DNA from: Cyrtodaria siliqua
Lineage: Eukaryota > Mollusca > Bivalvia > Adapedonta > Hiatellidae
Assembly (NCBI GenBank): GCA_037043455.1
Contig: JAWPHD010010194.1
Coordinates: 32,181 to 96,180 of the forward strand
Direction of reading: 5' to 3'
DNA: 64,000 nt
This document shows positions 1 through 11,378 of this stretch, one piece after another (positions within the stretch are counted from its first letter, which is position 1; each line of letters begins with the position of its first letter). Under the pieces are notes generated by a model that saw only the letters and a program-made list of their open reading frames with translations, was not told the DNA's origin and searched no databases. Position numbers and translations under genes: made by a program.

Positions 1-1005
1 GTAAGTGATAAATGCCCCCGAAATGTCCTTTGACCTCTAAGTATGACCTTGACCTTGGAGGCATGGACATGGATTTTGTGCACGACATGTCGTTTGGGTG
101 TGGTGAGCACTTGTGCCAAGTTATTTGAAAATCCGTCCAGGCATGCAAAAATTATTGACCGGACACGATTTGACCTCTAAGTTTGACCTTGGGGCCACAG
201 ACCTGGATTTTGTGCGCAACCCATCGTCTTGTTGTGGTGAGCACTTGTGCCAAGTTATTAGAGACCGGACACAATTTGACTTTTGACCTCCAAGTGTGAC
301 CTTGACCTTGAAGACCTGAGTTTTGCGCGCGACACATCGTCTTGATATGATGATCAGTTGTGCCAAGTTACTTAAGAATCCCTCAGTGGTTGTGACGTTA
401 CGGTCCGGACACGAAATTGCAAACCTGTTTTTGACCTATAAACTTCCAAGTGTAACCTTGACCTTTGAGGAACAGATCTGGGTTTTGCGCGCGACACATC
501 GTCTTGTTATGGTGATCACTTGTGCCAAGTTATTTAAAAATCCCTGCAGGGGTTGTGACGTTACGGTCCGGACACGAAATGGCGTACCTGTTTTTGACCT
601 ATAAACTTCCAAGTTTGACCTTTGAGGTACGGATCTGGGTTTTGCGCGCGGCACATCGTCTTGTTATGGTGATCACTTGTGCCAAGTTATTTAAAAATCC
701 CTGCAGGGGTTGTGACGTTACGGTCCGGACAGGAAATTGCATACCTGTTTTTGACCTATGAACTTCAAGTGTGACCTTGACCTTTGAGGTACGGACCTGG
801 GTTTTCCGCGCGACACATCGTTTTGTTATGGTGATCACTTGTGCCAAGCATGCAGGGGTTTTGAAGGTTCATTCGGACACGAAAAGCGGAATGACGGACA
901 GACAGACAGAATCCGAACGGACAGACGGACGGTGCGATAACTATAAAAAAAACGCCAGGGCAGCATGCCGCCGGACGCCCGTAGTTTTTCGGGCCTATAT
1001 ATGCA
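1..1005 (-). mobile_element. Tandem-array element, minus orientation, cut by window edge
   Basis: Degenerate monomers of about 130-160 bp repeat here. The shared core 'gtgccaagttatt' recurs near 115, 250, 360, 522, 680 and 840, together with 'tgaccttgacctttgagg' and 'cggtccggacacgaaa'. At the right end lies a run of 'gacggacagacagac' (GTCCG on the other strand). A small hairpin follows with arms GCCCG and CGGGC near 986-1003. Read on the minus strand, this is the head-hairpin then GTCCG then array order seen in other elements of the window. The tail lies outside the window. No protein is encoded; the open frames here are by-products of the repeat. Confidence 0.6.
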
Positions 1006-1382
1006 TTTCAGTCAGCTACGCCCCTGGACTTAGCATTTTCGGCAGTTTTAACTAATATACCAATAGAACAAAGACATTATCAGTACTGAAGGTTATGATT
1101 TGACGAAGTTACTGGTTACAATAAACTGATGAAAACGAACAAAACTGCGATAAATAATATATGAGTATAGTAATTACTAGTTAATATTGTTGTGTAGTTA
1201 TTTATAGTTTCTTATGCTTTTTACAACAGTCAAGTGAATAATTTCCTTTGAAACTCTGTCTCCAGTGGCCTGAATTATACGCAAGAAAGCATGATATCTT
1301 GCAATAAAAAAAGCAACTCGCGCATATATTTGGCCGTACCCATAAAAAAAAATAGCAACTCGCGACTTACGCCACTCATGGT

Positions 1383-1600
1383 ATCTTCTCGCCTCTCACC
1401 GCTGCGGGTTCGAATCCCACTGGGAGCTTGACTTGTGAGGAAATGTCGATTCTTACGGATGGCCTGGGGTGTACACTTACCAGTACTGGTTCTACCCAGG
1501 AAAAGTGGGTGGTCTGCTTCCACCACAAAAACTCGACCGTCGTATATAACCTTACATGTGTTGAAAATGACGTAAAACACCATACAAACAAACAAACATA
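1383..1600 (+). mobile_element. tRNA-derived SINE (type A), copy 1
   Basis: A Pol III B box (GGTTCGAATCC) is followed by 'gagcttgacttgtgagg', 'cgattcttacggatggc', 'ctacccaggaaaagtggg' and the 3' end 'aaaatgacgtaaaacacc', then a CAAA-repeat tail. The same order is found in at least eight other copies here. The tRNA-related A-box part is truncated in this copy. The short open frames it produces are not genes. Confidence 0.85.
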
Positions 1601-1740
1601 TCTTTGGCCGTACCAATAAAAGATCCGTGGATACGCCACTGATTGATAACATCTACACTCATCTGTGAATATTTATTCCAGTTACTAGTAAGAAATTGAT
1701 ACCACTGACATCCAAAAAGCTTATCAAGCAGATACTTAGC

Positions 1741-1762
1741 TGTCTGTCTGTCTGTCTGTCTG
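1741..1762. repeat. (TGTC)n microsatellite
   Basis: About five uninterrupted TGTC units, next to the divergent repeat at 1780-2226. This resembles the GTCCG/GTCTG runs found inside the heads of the array elements. Confidence 0.85.
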
Positions 1763-1779
1763 GGGCGTTCAAGGTATCT

Positions 1780-2226
1780 TCATGAAACTTAATGGCACAT
1801 CTCAGCCTAGCGGTCAGAGGTGCCTATGGTGTATATACATGTACGCAATACACACACTCTCATTGCACTTCATAGTTGCATGTATTGTCCTTGGTGAGAG
1901 GAGGCACCCTATTACTTCTGGGGTCAAAGATAGTCGCCATGACCTTGTGTGGAACTACGAATTCCGTGTGATAACTCCTGAATGTAATACCTATATTCCT
2001 GTAACTGCATTGGTACATTGCCCAACACTATTGAATTTGGGTATAAGATCAAGGTTACCATTACTTCATCAAAACACGCATTCCGTGCATGACTTCAAAA
2101 GTACGACGCCCACTATCGTAGAATGTCATTGGTACATTTGCCCTTGGTGAGTGAAGAAAACCTATGAAGTGAAAAAAATATCAACATTGCCAGATATACA
2201 CATGTTGCGTGATAACTCGTGGACGT
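1780..2226 (+). repeat. Divergent 'gtgagaga' dispersed repeat, split by a SINE
   Basis: Degenerate units read roughly as 'tgaaactt', 'cattgtccttggtgagag', 'cctattactt', 'gtcgccatgacc' and 'gaactacg'. Related units continue at 2460-2600 after the SINE and recur at 14150-14240 and 14545-14665. The SINE at 2227 therefore appears inserted in an older array. No coding potential is recognised. Confidence 0.55.
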
Positions 2227-2446
2227 TGCGTTGTAAACCTTCTCGCCTCTCACCGTTGCAGGTTCGAATAACCCTGGGAGCTCGACTTGTGAGGAAGTGT
2301 CGATTCTTACGGATGGCGGGAGGTGTGAAGTACAGGTTCTACTCGGGAAAAGTGGGTGGTCTTGTCCCACCACAAAAAAATCGACCGTCATATATAACCT
2401 GACATGTGTTGAAAATGACGTAAAACATCATGCAAAACAAACAAAA
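2227..2446 (+). mobile_element. tRNA-derived SINE (type A), copy 2
   Basis: It has the same order as copy 1: 'ctcgcctctcacc', B-box-like GGTTCGAATAACC, 'cgattcttacggatggc', 'gaaaagtgggtgg', 'gaaaatgacgtaaaac' and an A-rich CAAA tail. It is inserted in the divergent repeat on either side. Confidence 0.85.
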
Positions 2447-2599
2447 ATCGAAAGCATTATTACACCTACCCTCCTGAAACTTGATAGATACATTGTCCCT
2501 GATGAGAGGGAAAATCCTATTGCCATGACCTCGTGTGGGTTGTTATTAAAGACCTACTCGTAAAACTTCATCATAGGTATCTTGCCCATGAAAAGAGGA

Positions 2600-3911
2600 G
2601 TTCCATTGCTTTTGGTGTCTCTAGCTTAAAGGTTACCATGACCTCAAGGAAATGCACATAATTCCAACCATAAACCCCAAGGGTCACATTTGGCCCCACC
2701 CTGGGGGTCACAGTTTTACATGGGCTTGTATAGGGAAAATCTGAAAAATCTTTTCTGGAGCCAAATGGCATAGAGCTCTAAGTCCAGACTCTATTGTGCC
2801 CAAAGCGACCAGGGTTCTCCAGGCGTTTTAGTTGGCGGACGGACTATAAACCTCAGAATTACACACACACACACTGGCATAGAGCTCTCATGTATTAATT
2901 ACATGTAGCATCAGTTTATGATCCTCTACTGAGTTTGTTCAAATGATGACTGTCCCCACACCGAGGGTCACCGTTTTACATAGACTTATATAGGATTTTT
3001 TTTTTAAATCTTTTTCTCGGAGACTACAAGAGCCAGAGGTTTGATATTTTGCATTTACTATAAGCTTATGGTCCTTTACCAAGTTCGTTCAAATGGTGAC
3101 CCTGGGGTCACATTTGGCACCGCCCAAAGGTTCATATGTTTTTTCAAATGGTGACCCTGGGGTCACATTTGGCCCCCCTGCCCAAAGGTTCATATGTTTT
3201 ACATAGACGTATATAGGGAAAAACTTTAAAATTTTCTCTGAACTGCAAGAGCCATTGGTTTAATATTTTGCATTTGCTATAAGCTTATGGTCCTCTACCA
3301 TTTTTATCAAATAGTGACCCTGGGGTCACATTTGGCCCTGCCCCGGGGGATCACAGTTTTACATAGGCTTGTATAGGGGTAAACTGAAAAAAATCTTCTC
3401 TGGAACTGCAAGAGCCAGAGGTTTAATATTTTGCATTTGCTATAAGCTTATGGTCCTCTACCAAGTTTGTTCAAACTTAACATAGACTTATATAGAGAAC
3501 ACGTTAAAGTCTTCTCTGGAACTACCAGAGCCATATGTTTAATATTTTGCATTTACTATCTCTTATGATCCTTTACCAAGTTTGTTCAAATGGTGACCGT
3601 GGGGTCATATTTGGCCCCGCCCCAGGGGTCATGTTTTACATAGACTTGTATGGGGAAAAACTTATAAAATCTTCTCTGAAACCACAAAGCTCATATATAT
3701 CATGTAGCTCTGGGGTCACATTTGGCCCTGCATTTTTTGTATTTGATATTTACCAAACTTTGTCAATGTTGTTATACACAACAGAGCCCACATTCCTTGA
3801 ACAATCTTAACCAAACTTACACAGATTGTATATGACCATAAGATTTCGAAGAATTTTATAATGTGCCAGTACTCAGGTGATCGATATAGGGCCATTTTGG
3901 CCCTCTTGTTT
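2600..3911 (+). mobile_element. Array element with ~166-bp-class monomers, plus orientation, tail at 3889-3910
   Basis: Monomers contain 'gtttgttcaaatggtgacc', 'ggggtcacatttggcccc', 'gttttacatagacttgtat', 'tctctgaaactgcaagagcc' and 'tataagcttatggtcct'. Several contain internal deletions. The array ends at a hairpin with arms GGGCCA and TGGCCC followed by CTCTTGTTT (3889-3911), the usual tail of this class. Just inside the tail is 'ctcaggtgatc' (about 3874-3884). This complements the head hairpin on the opposite strand at 5305-5345 rather than a head of this element. Confidence 0.7.
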
Positions 3912-4050
3912 AGCTCGACTTTTCGAAGAATAAGAGAGCTCATGTATGAGCTTATGAGAGCCGGTGTTGGCTGTGTTTACAAGTGTATGTCTACTATTTC
4001 TTATCCTAAAGAACAAGAGAGCAAGAGGGCATGTGGATGCTCTACAAGCT
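3912..4050. mobile_element. Short head piece (+) joined to a tail piece (-)
   Basis: 3912-3940 is a head hairpin of the AGCTCGAC type (AGCTC...GAGCT arms), directly after the preceding element's CTCTTGTT. At 4011-4050 the minus strand reads 'tagagcatccacatgccc', then 'tcttgctctcttgttc', a tail of the 'agtagagcgtccacaggcc' class. The two are about 70 bp apart, so this is a junction of truncated elements. Confidence 0.55.
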
Positions 4051-5345
4051 AAAATGGCTCTTATATTAAGGGGTTTTATCATTAAATTCCTTTCAATACC
4101 TTTTTACAAGTGCAAAACACAACACCCTCAACTGAAATTTAAACCCCCAACTCCATGCTAACAATTTAAAAGAAGATTTTAAGTTTTCCCTATATAAGTC
4201 TATGTAAAACGTGCACAATCTTTATATACAAACTTTAGAAAAACTATCAAAAGAAAAAAAGGCATCCAAAGCGGTAGCTTCTATACAAGAAGTAATTCAA
4301 AGATTTTTCTATGTGGCCATTTTGGATGTCACGTTTAACTTATTTTAACAAATATGAAAAACATTCATCAAAGGATCATCCATGTGAATATTGGTCAAAA
4401 TTGACCAAGCTGTTTCTGAGAAGGCGACTTTTTGAAGATTATCCCTATATAAGTCTATGTAAAACATGTGACATCTGGGGCGGGGCCAGATGTGACCCCA
4501 GGATCACCATTTGAACAAACTTGGTAGAGGACCATAAACTTATAGCAAATGCAAAATATTAAACCTAGATCTGGCTCTTGCAGTTTCAGAGAAGATGATT
4601 TTTTTAATTTTTCCCTATACAAGTCTATGTAAAACATGTGACCCCTGGGGCGGGACCAAATGTGACCCCAGGGTCACCATTTGAACAAACTTGGTAAAGG
4701 ACCATAATCTTATAGTAAATGCAAAATATTGAACCTCTGGCTCATGTAGTTTCAGAGAAGATTCCCCCCTCCTATATAAGTCTATGTAAAATTGTGACGC
4801 CCGGGGTGGGGCCATGTTTGACCCCAGGGTCACCATTTGAACTTAGTAGAGGACCATAAGCTGATGATACATGTAATACATGAGAGCTCTGTTCCTTGTG
4901 GTTTCAGAGAAGATTTTTTAACTTTTTTCCTAAATGTTTATGAAAAACATGCAAAAATCTCAATATACAAACTTTGGACCCCAGGGGCACGGGCATTTTT
5001 TACCCCTGGGACTTCATTTGAATAAAATTGATAGTCTAGCCGTTGGCGGTCATTTTAAAAGAAAAACTGTCGAAATCTGTTTGACGGTTCTTGAGAAGAA
5101 GTTTTTTTTAAGGTTTCGACCATATATGGTAATAGCGGCCATCTTGGATATCGTGTCGACCTAATTTTAACAAATCTAAAAAGCATTCACCTAAGGATCA
5201 TCCGTGTGAAGTGTGGTCAAAATTGCCAAAGCGGTTTCTGAGGAGAAATCGTTTGAAGCAAAAGTTAACGACGACGGACGACGACGGACGACGGACGAAG
5301 AGTGATCCCAATAGATCACCTTGAGCCTTCGGCTCAGGTGATCTT
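4051..5345 (-). mobile_element. Array element with ~166-bp-class monomers, minus orientation, head at 5305-5345
   Basis: The monomers are the reverse complement of the array at 2600-3911: 'ggtcaccatttgaacaaac', 'agaggaccataa', 'tttcagagaagat', 'ccctatataagtctatgt'. The right end carries 'gacgacggacgacgg', then a strong hairpin with arms GATCACC and GGTGATC and inner GAGCC/GGCTC (5305-5337). This is a head read on the minus strand. The two arrays therefore face each other tail to tail around 3.9-4.05 kb. Confidence 0.7.
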
Positions 5346-5604
5346 AAAACGATCATAAACACGACGCCTTACGTATTGTAAGACATACACCTACAGTCTT
5401 AAAACTTGATATGTAAATAGGAAATAAAGACTCGGCATGAGCTTTCTTCCATGGCAGTCTACTCATAGCAATACAAAAACAAATCTGCGACAAAAGGTAG
5501 GGATACCAACTACAAGTATTTCTCTATAAACGTTAGTTCCATAAGATAAGATACTATTTATTTCACGTCGGTTATGTACAAACAGTATAAACATAAGCTT
5601 TAAG

Positions 5605-5880
5605 TTTTTTTACCGACAAACATTAGTATCCATTTAACAAGCAACCATAACTTCAAAAGTATTTGACCAATGTTCACAAAACTTGACAAACATCTTCATC
5701 TTGCCTCAAGGAATGTTGGTCAACATGTTGAATAACTCTGCCATTCATTTGTTCAGAGCTATGCCCCTATCATAAACCTGTTATCTTACCAAGCTCATAA
5801 CTGCATAACTTAAAATAAGCACACGGCAGGCGACACTAGTGTTCCGTGGAACACCCTTCCGAACTAAAAGAAAAACTAGA
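5605..5880 (+). mobile_element. Short single-monomer element, GTGTTCC tail class
   Basis: A single unit ('taacttcaaaagtatttgac', 'catcttcatcttgcctcaag') ends in 'ggcaggcgacac' and a hairpin GTGTTCCGTGGAACAC at 5839-5854. The closest relative is the element at 20550-20804, which has the same core and tail. The head is poorly preserved. Confidence 0.5.
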
Positions 5881-6115
5881 AATTGTTATTGTCCATGGGA
5901 CAAAAACGTATGGCTCCCCCACTAGCCCGAACAGGCATAATTGACGACTCTAGGTCCAACCGTCCTCTATTGATCTGAGGTCGTTTTGATATTCAATATC
6001 CCTGTGACTGTATCTACTATCTGTTTCAGTAAGGCCACATAAAAAATATGTGTGGTTCAGGTAACCCGACCGACCCTATTTGTTTAAGGGGCCGACCCTA
6101 AAACTTTTTATGCAA

Positions 6116-6210
6116 AAATTAAAAAATTAAAAAAATAAAATAAAAAAATAAAAATATTTAACAAAAATAAAAAAAATAAAAAATTAAATAATTTTTGAAA
6201 AATATTTAAC
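6116..6210. repeat. A/T low-complexity tract
   Basis: Runs of AAATAAAAA/AAATTAAA directly beside the 145-bp array. T/A-rich tracts are also found inside the array elements at 51081-51176 and 58795-58950. Confidence 0.85.
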
Positions 6211-6220
6211 AAATAAATAA

Positions 6221-7178
6221 TCAATAGGGGTCATCTACTGGTCATGACCAACCATTCTTACAAGTTTGAGGACCCTAGGTCCAACCATTCTCTAGTTATT
6301 GATCGGACATCGTTTTGATAGTCAATGTCACCGCAACCTTGACCTTTGACCTAGTGACCCCAAAATCAATAGGGGTCATCTACTTGTCATGACCAACCAT
6401 CCTTCCAAGTTTGAGGACCCTAGGTCCAACCATTCTCTAGTTATTGATCGGACATCGTTTTGATAGTCAATGTCACCGCAACCTTGACCTTTGACCTAGT
6501 GATCCCAAAATCAATAGGGGTCATCTACTTGTCATGACCAACCATCCTTCCAAGTTTGAGGACCCTAGGTCCAACCATTCTCTAGTTATTGATCGGACAT
6601 CGTTTTGATAGTCAATGTCACCGCAACCTTGACCTTTGACCTAGTGACCCCAAAATCAACAGGGGTCATCTACTTGTCATGACCAACCATCCTTCCAAGT
6701 TTGAGGACCCTAGGACCAACCATTCTCTAGTTATTGATCGGACATCGTTTTGATAGTCAATGTCACCGCAACCTTGAACTTTGACCTAGTGACCCCAAAA
6801 TCAATAGGGGTCATCTACTTGTCATGACCAACCATCCTTCCAAGTTTGAGGACCCTAGGTCCAACCATTCTCTAGTTATTGATCGGACATCGTTTTGATA
6901 GTCAACGTCACCGCAACCTTGACCTTTGACCTAGTGACCCCAAAATCAATAGGGGTCTCTACTTGTCATGACCAACCATCCTTCCAAGTTGGAGGACCCT
7001 ATGTCCAACCATTCTCTAGTTATTGATCGGACATCGTTTTGATAGTCAATGTCACCGCAACCTTGACCTTTGACCTAGTGACCCCAAAATCAATAGGGGT
7101 CATCTACTTGTCATGACCAACCATCCTTCCAAGTTTGAGGACCCTAGGTCCAACCATTCTCTAGTTATTGATCGGACA
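6221..7178. repeat. 145-bp tandem satellite, ~6.6 copies
   Basis: The marker 'tcaatagggg' recurs at 6221, 6366, 6511, 6656 (one base changed), 6801, 6946 and 7090. Spacing is 145 bp each time except the last (144, from a small deletion in the preceding unit). Copies differ by only a few substitutions, so the array is young or homogenised. Each unit contains 'ggtcatctacttgtcatgac', 'aagtttgaggaccctagg', 'ttattgatcggacatcg' and 'accttgacctttgacctag'. The last unit breaks off into 'gacacagacagagaaacag'. Confidence 0.95.
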
Positions 7179-7275
7179 ACGTTTGTGACACAGACAGAGA
7201 AACAGACAGAGAAACAGACAGAAAGCACAAAACCAATATGGCTCCCCTACCACACTTTGTGTGGAGTAGCCATAA

Positions 7276-8324
7276 ATATGCAACTCGGGGAATTTCCTCT
7301 ATACTCTCTCATTACTGTATATACTTCACACTTAATTACATATAAAAGTCCACGTAATTTCCAGAGAAATCCCAAGATCTTTTGTAACAAAAAAAAGGTT
7401 GCACTTAGAGAAAGGTCAAAACTGTGCTGTTGTAGACTTTGTAATCACAGTACACTTCTTAACACGAAATTCATAAAATTAATGTTGAAGCTCCGCTTTG
7501 AAAATTTGAGCCATTTCAGTACTATATTAAATATCAAGAGATTGCAAAATGTTACATCCGAAGTTTCTTACCTGCTTGAAACCAAACGCATATTCGATCA
7601 ATAATGAAATTTGAAGGGATAACATTTGGTGTGCTATGTGTTTTAGTCCTTTAACCGAAAGGAAAGATCTAATGCAGCCATATACCTTTCGATTAACAGC
7701 AGCATATTATACCTACAATATATAGCGGAAATTCCCGAGTTGCATTTTCTTTTTACCTTTTGTAAGTGGTGACATTACTACCTTGAGTGTTCAATAAATC
7801 TTTACAAAACTTAGGCTTCTTGAAAGTCGCAGCACGCCAATATTGAATATTAAACAACAGTTGTACCGCTTGTTTCAATACATATATATGCATTTTGCAA
7901 TTCTTTGTCCGGATCTTTTATCAACAGAAGCTCAGACTGAAAACCACTATTATTGATTATTAAACAACACAGTTGTGGCTTGTTTTAATGAAAACATACT
8001 TCATTCTCATTTCAAACTTTGTTGGAGGTATTTTTATCAGTAAAAGTTCAAACATGTTTGAAAATGTTTGAAACATGTAGCAGATATTAAACCAGAGTGC
8101 ATGTGGACGTTCTTCGAACTTGCTCGAGTTTTCATTATTATATCAATAACCTGGCAAAGTTTGGTAACGATCGGAAGGAAAATGATACTGCTAGAGCGTA
8201 ACGAAGCATATTTTAATAATAGATCTATCTGAGCAAATGTACATAACGCAGTAACTGCCAAGATGACTGCTATTACTATAACCAGTCCAAACTTTAACAA
8301 ATCTACGTATGCACTGCTAAACAG
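7276..8324. other. Stretch without recognised gene
   Basis: A/T-rich sequence with no convincing coding frame. A degenerate direct repeat around 'attaaacaacagttgt' occurs near 7848-7885 and 7955-7990. The open frame at 7113-7604 begins inside the satellite and has no recognisable domain. Confidence 0.6.
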
Positions 8325-8344
8325 TTGTTGTTTATATCCCCGCT

Positions 8345-9545
8345 TTCACATCCCCGCTTTCACGAAGTGGGGGTGGGGGTGGGGGGGGGGGGGGGGAGGT
8401 ATATAGGAATCACGTTCTCCCCAACGTCCCGTCCCGTCCCACTTTTTTGCCCCGTCGCGTCTCGTTACACATTTTTAAAACTTGCATATCTCAAAACACT
8501 TTTGAATGGATTGTTCCCAAACTTAATATACACATAACAACTGATGACCTGATGGTGGACCCTTTTACAGTTCGCCACTATGCTTTCCTCTTTAATTGTA
8601 CGATGACCGGACAGGCTGTGGACCCTATGATGACGCCTACCTTAAGCCCATTGGGACGGTGGCGTTTGATGTTTGTCCATGTTCTTTCTTGTCGTGCCCT
8701 TAATGGTGTATTCTCTTACTGCTCTGGCTTCTGCGAAGTCATTGAGTACCTTCATTGTGGCTTTCTAGGCTATTGTTTTTTTGTATTATATTAACACGAG
8801 CATATTTGTGTTTTACTTATATTGCCTATTGATGCTGCCTTGTTGGTTAGAGTTTAGATCATGGCGGTGATTTCTTTATTTACACTGTCCTGTTTTAATG
8901 GGATGACAGTAGGGTAAGTGTGAGGTTTGGTGCACCCTAGAACCGGTTTAAACCCCCAGTGGCCTACTTTTCCACTGACTGTTCCAAGGCTGTAGCCCTA
9001 TTGTCAACCCTTTTGTGTTTGTGATGTCGTTTGCATTTTTTTTATTACTTTTGCCTTTTCGTTTGTCTGTTTGCGTGTTTGTTTTTGTGTTTTGTGGTTG
9101 ACTGTCGTCCTTGAATGCTGCTTTCCCTGTCCGATATTTTTATCCTTCTTTATGTACCGTTACATTCACCCATCATTGATTGCCTAATTTATTACAGAAT
9201 TATTGCCCTTTGTTTGACTTAGATTTTTCCACTGTAATAAAAAAAATACTGTATATATAATGACCGGTTAACACAGTTTTTTCTCAAACATTTTCGAATT
9301 GATTGTTCCTAAACTTCATGCACACGTAACAACTGATGACCTTATGTCCTTCTACATCACAAACTGTTGATGCCTAATTTATTACAGAATCACGGCCCTT
9401 TACTAGTATTTGACTTAGATTTCATGTGGCTTTCACTTTAACACTTTTCATGGATTGTTATTACACCTAACATAAAGTTCACACGTGATGATATGATGTC
9501 TCTGCATTAATGATTTTTTGATTCTGCAATCTTCTTTACAGAATT
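8345..9545 (+). repeat. Head hairpin, G-tract and dispersed repeat units
   Basis: 8352-8372 is a hairpin with CCCC and GGGG outer arms and TTCAC/GTGAA-like inner arms, followed by a G-rich tract (8369-8397) and 'ggtatataggaatcacgttc'. This is the same head class as 28334-28357. Downstream, units with 'gattgttcccaaacttaat', 'cacataacaactgatgacc' and 'gcctaatttattacagaat' recur near 8510-8560, 9185, 9297-9390 and 9455-9545. Related units are at 28857 and 42020-42110. Confidence 0.55.
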
Positions 9546-11120
9546 ATGGACTTTTGTTTTAATAATTTCTTTCACATTAAGAAATTAACGGATATTTTAG
9601 ACATTTATTATTCGTGATTTTGCCCATCATCGGCTAGAGCAAAAAAATGGGGGTATTCATCACCTTCAGTGATAGTTCTAGTTTTAAAAATTATCACTAA
9701 AGAGTAAATGACCCCCAACAGTCAAATTACCCGTGCTTCGGGTGTCCAAAGGGTATATAGAGAGTTCGGAAACCCGTTAAAGTAGCTATTCCCGCCAACA
9801 ACAGACATTTTTCTTCAAATGCTGACCCTGTGGGGATAGTTGGTCCCGAACCAAGAGTGACGTGTTTGTTATATAATTGTATAAAAAAAAAACGTGTTTG
9901 CATAATACACTTATGTAAGGGAAAAGTAGGGAGTCGGGAGAGGGGGAGTCTAAAAACCATTTGTATTGCAAGTGGTGATTCTTGGGTCAAATTTGGCCCG
10001 TCCAGGGAGTCGATTAGCGAGGTTTGCATACGCGACTTCACGGTGATGTAGAATCCAAGAAGAATCGCAGCCTAGTTCCATCTCGTCCAAATTAGACACC
10101 GGAGGAAAGACATCAAGTAGAGTAGGAGATTTCCATCAGAGATGAGTATTTATCCATAACTTAGAATAGAGTTGTAGAAGTTGAGATTTCGGCCAATCGG
10201 ATGACAAAGAAACATAAAACGAGGTCAATCCGATTGTCTTCTCGAAGTAGATTCAGCCAGTCCGGTAAGAGCGTGTCCAAGTAGGTCAATCCTGTTGATT
10301 GTACTGGGTTTTGGTTTTGATGTCGCCTTGCACGTGCACTTATGGTAATGGTTCCTCCGATATCCACACCGGTCGTAAACATTGTAGCTACCCGCGTACA
10401 CGGCCAGTGTGCATCTCCGGAAACATTAGATTCCAAAGAGGTTTTTCGTATACCGTAGTAAAAAGATAATTCGAAAGTAGGGTGAGAGTTACGGTTAGGG
10501 TGAGGATAAAGTGATGTATTCATAAACTTTATAAAACTCTTTACGGTGCTCGGTATGCAACGTCGATGGTCCATGCTGAGTCGTAACCGTCGTAGTTTGC
10601 CTTTTGCCATGTGCGGGAACTAGCATTGACAAGTGATATCTCGCTGGTCCAACAGCGAACTTTCAGTAGAAGTTTAAACGTCCCTCTTTAGGGTCACTTT
10701 AAAAGCAAGTTAAACACATTTAAGGCAAGACATTTAAGGCAAATTAATGCCCGTACTCCACGTGGTTTGTGATGATTTCAAACAGCGGCATGCCTATCGG
10801 TGACACATGGTTCCTGACGGCCGCAAGACGTCCTGCCTGTTCGATTGTCTGCACTGGAATGCCCAGGATGTCGCAGTTTTACACAGGGTTAAATAGGAAA
10901 ATTCGTGCTGTCGTTATTGTTGTTTCGTCCAACCATAAGGTCGGGGGCATCATTTTGGACAGAACGTATTCTCTGATGCTGCATTACAGATTCGCATATC
11001 TAATTTCAGATGTTGTTAAAAGTATTACCGTGTTAGAAAGTAGAGCGTCGCCTCTTGGATCGCTTGTTAATTAGTCCACCAAAGCTTTAAACAATGTTGG
11101 TGCAAAATAATAAACAATAA
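9546..11120. other. Stretch without recognised gene
   Basis: No repeat family or domain is identified. A 149-codon minus frame (10161-10610) has no recognisable motifs. A minus-strand open segment of about 45 codons at 10747-10881 has a protein-like composition, but no splice context or homologue could be assigned. Confidence 0.45.
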
Positions 11121-11220
11121 TTAGGGCCTAATATGCAAAAACTATTTGCTTTGAACTTTTCAAATACTTATTAATGCACTGAACAAATGCATTATTGCGT
11201 ATAGGCAAAAACCAAGATGA

Positions 11221-11372
11221 TTTGTTTGTATGGTGTTTTACGTCATTTTCAACACATGTCAGGTTATATATGACGGTCGATTTTTTTGTGGTGGAGGCGA
11301 CCTCCCAACAACTCTCGCCATCAGTAAGAATCGACACTTCCTCACAAGTCGAGCTCCCAGTGGGATTCGAAA
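11221..11372 (-). mobile_element. tRNA-derived SINE (type A), minus, truncated
   Basis: Reverse complement of the type A body: 'gttttacgtcattttcaac', 'tatatgacggtcga', 'gtaagaatcgacacttcc', 'tcgagctcccagtggg', ending at the B-box remnant 'attcgaa'. The tRNA head is missing, and part of the middle ('ctacccaggaaaagtggg') is deleted. It sits directly before the Tc1-like relic. Confidence 0.85.
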
Positions 11373-11378
11373 CTTTGC

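Larger units (their letters stand above)
5893..7275 (-). mobile_element. Array element carrying the 145-bp satellite, minus orientation
   Basis: The right end (7236-7272) is a head hairpin with outer arms TGGCT and AGCCA and inner arms CCACAC and GTGTGG. Beside it is a degenerate 'cagacagagaaacagac' run. The left end is a tail: hairpin TTGTCCATGGGACAA near 5888-5902, then 'atggctccccc', which is the inverted counterpart of 'ggagtagccat' in the head. A low-complexity A/T tract (6116-6210) and the tandem array lie between. Orientation is inferred from the head and tail features. Confidence 0.65.

Noticed and set aside
6221..7178. CRISPR-like array
   Set aside because: Units are directly adjacent 145-bp copies with no unique spacers, in a eukaryotic setting.
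7113..7604. 163-codon plus frame
   Set aside because: Starts in the last satellite unit and runs into A/T-rich DNA without any domain.
10161..10610. 149-codon minus-strand frame
   Set aside because: No recognisable motif, no splice or start context, and composition like the surrounding non-coding DNA.
10747..10881. Short minus-strand frame of protein-like composition ending in a stop near 10747
   Set aside because: About 45 codons preceded by a stop, with no acceptor or homologue recognised; too weak to call.
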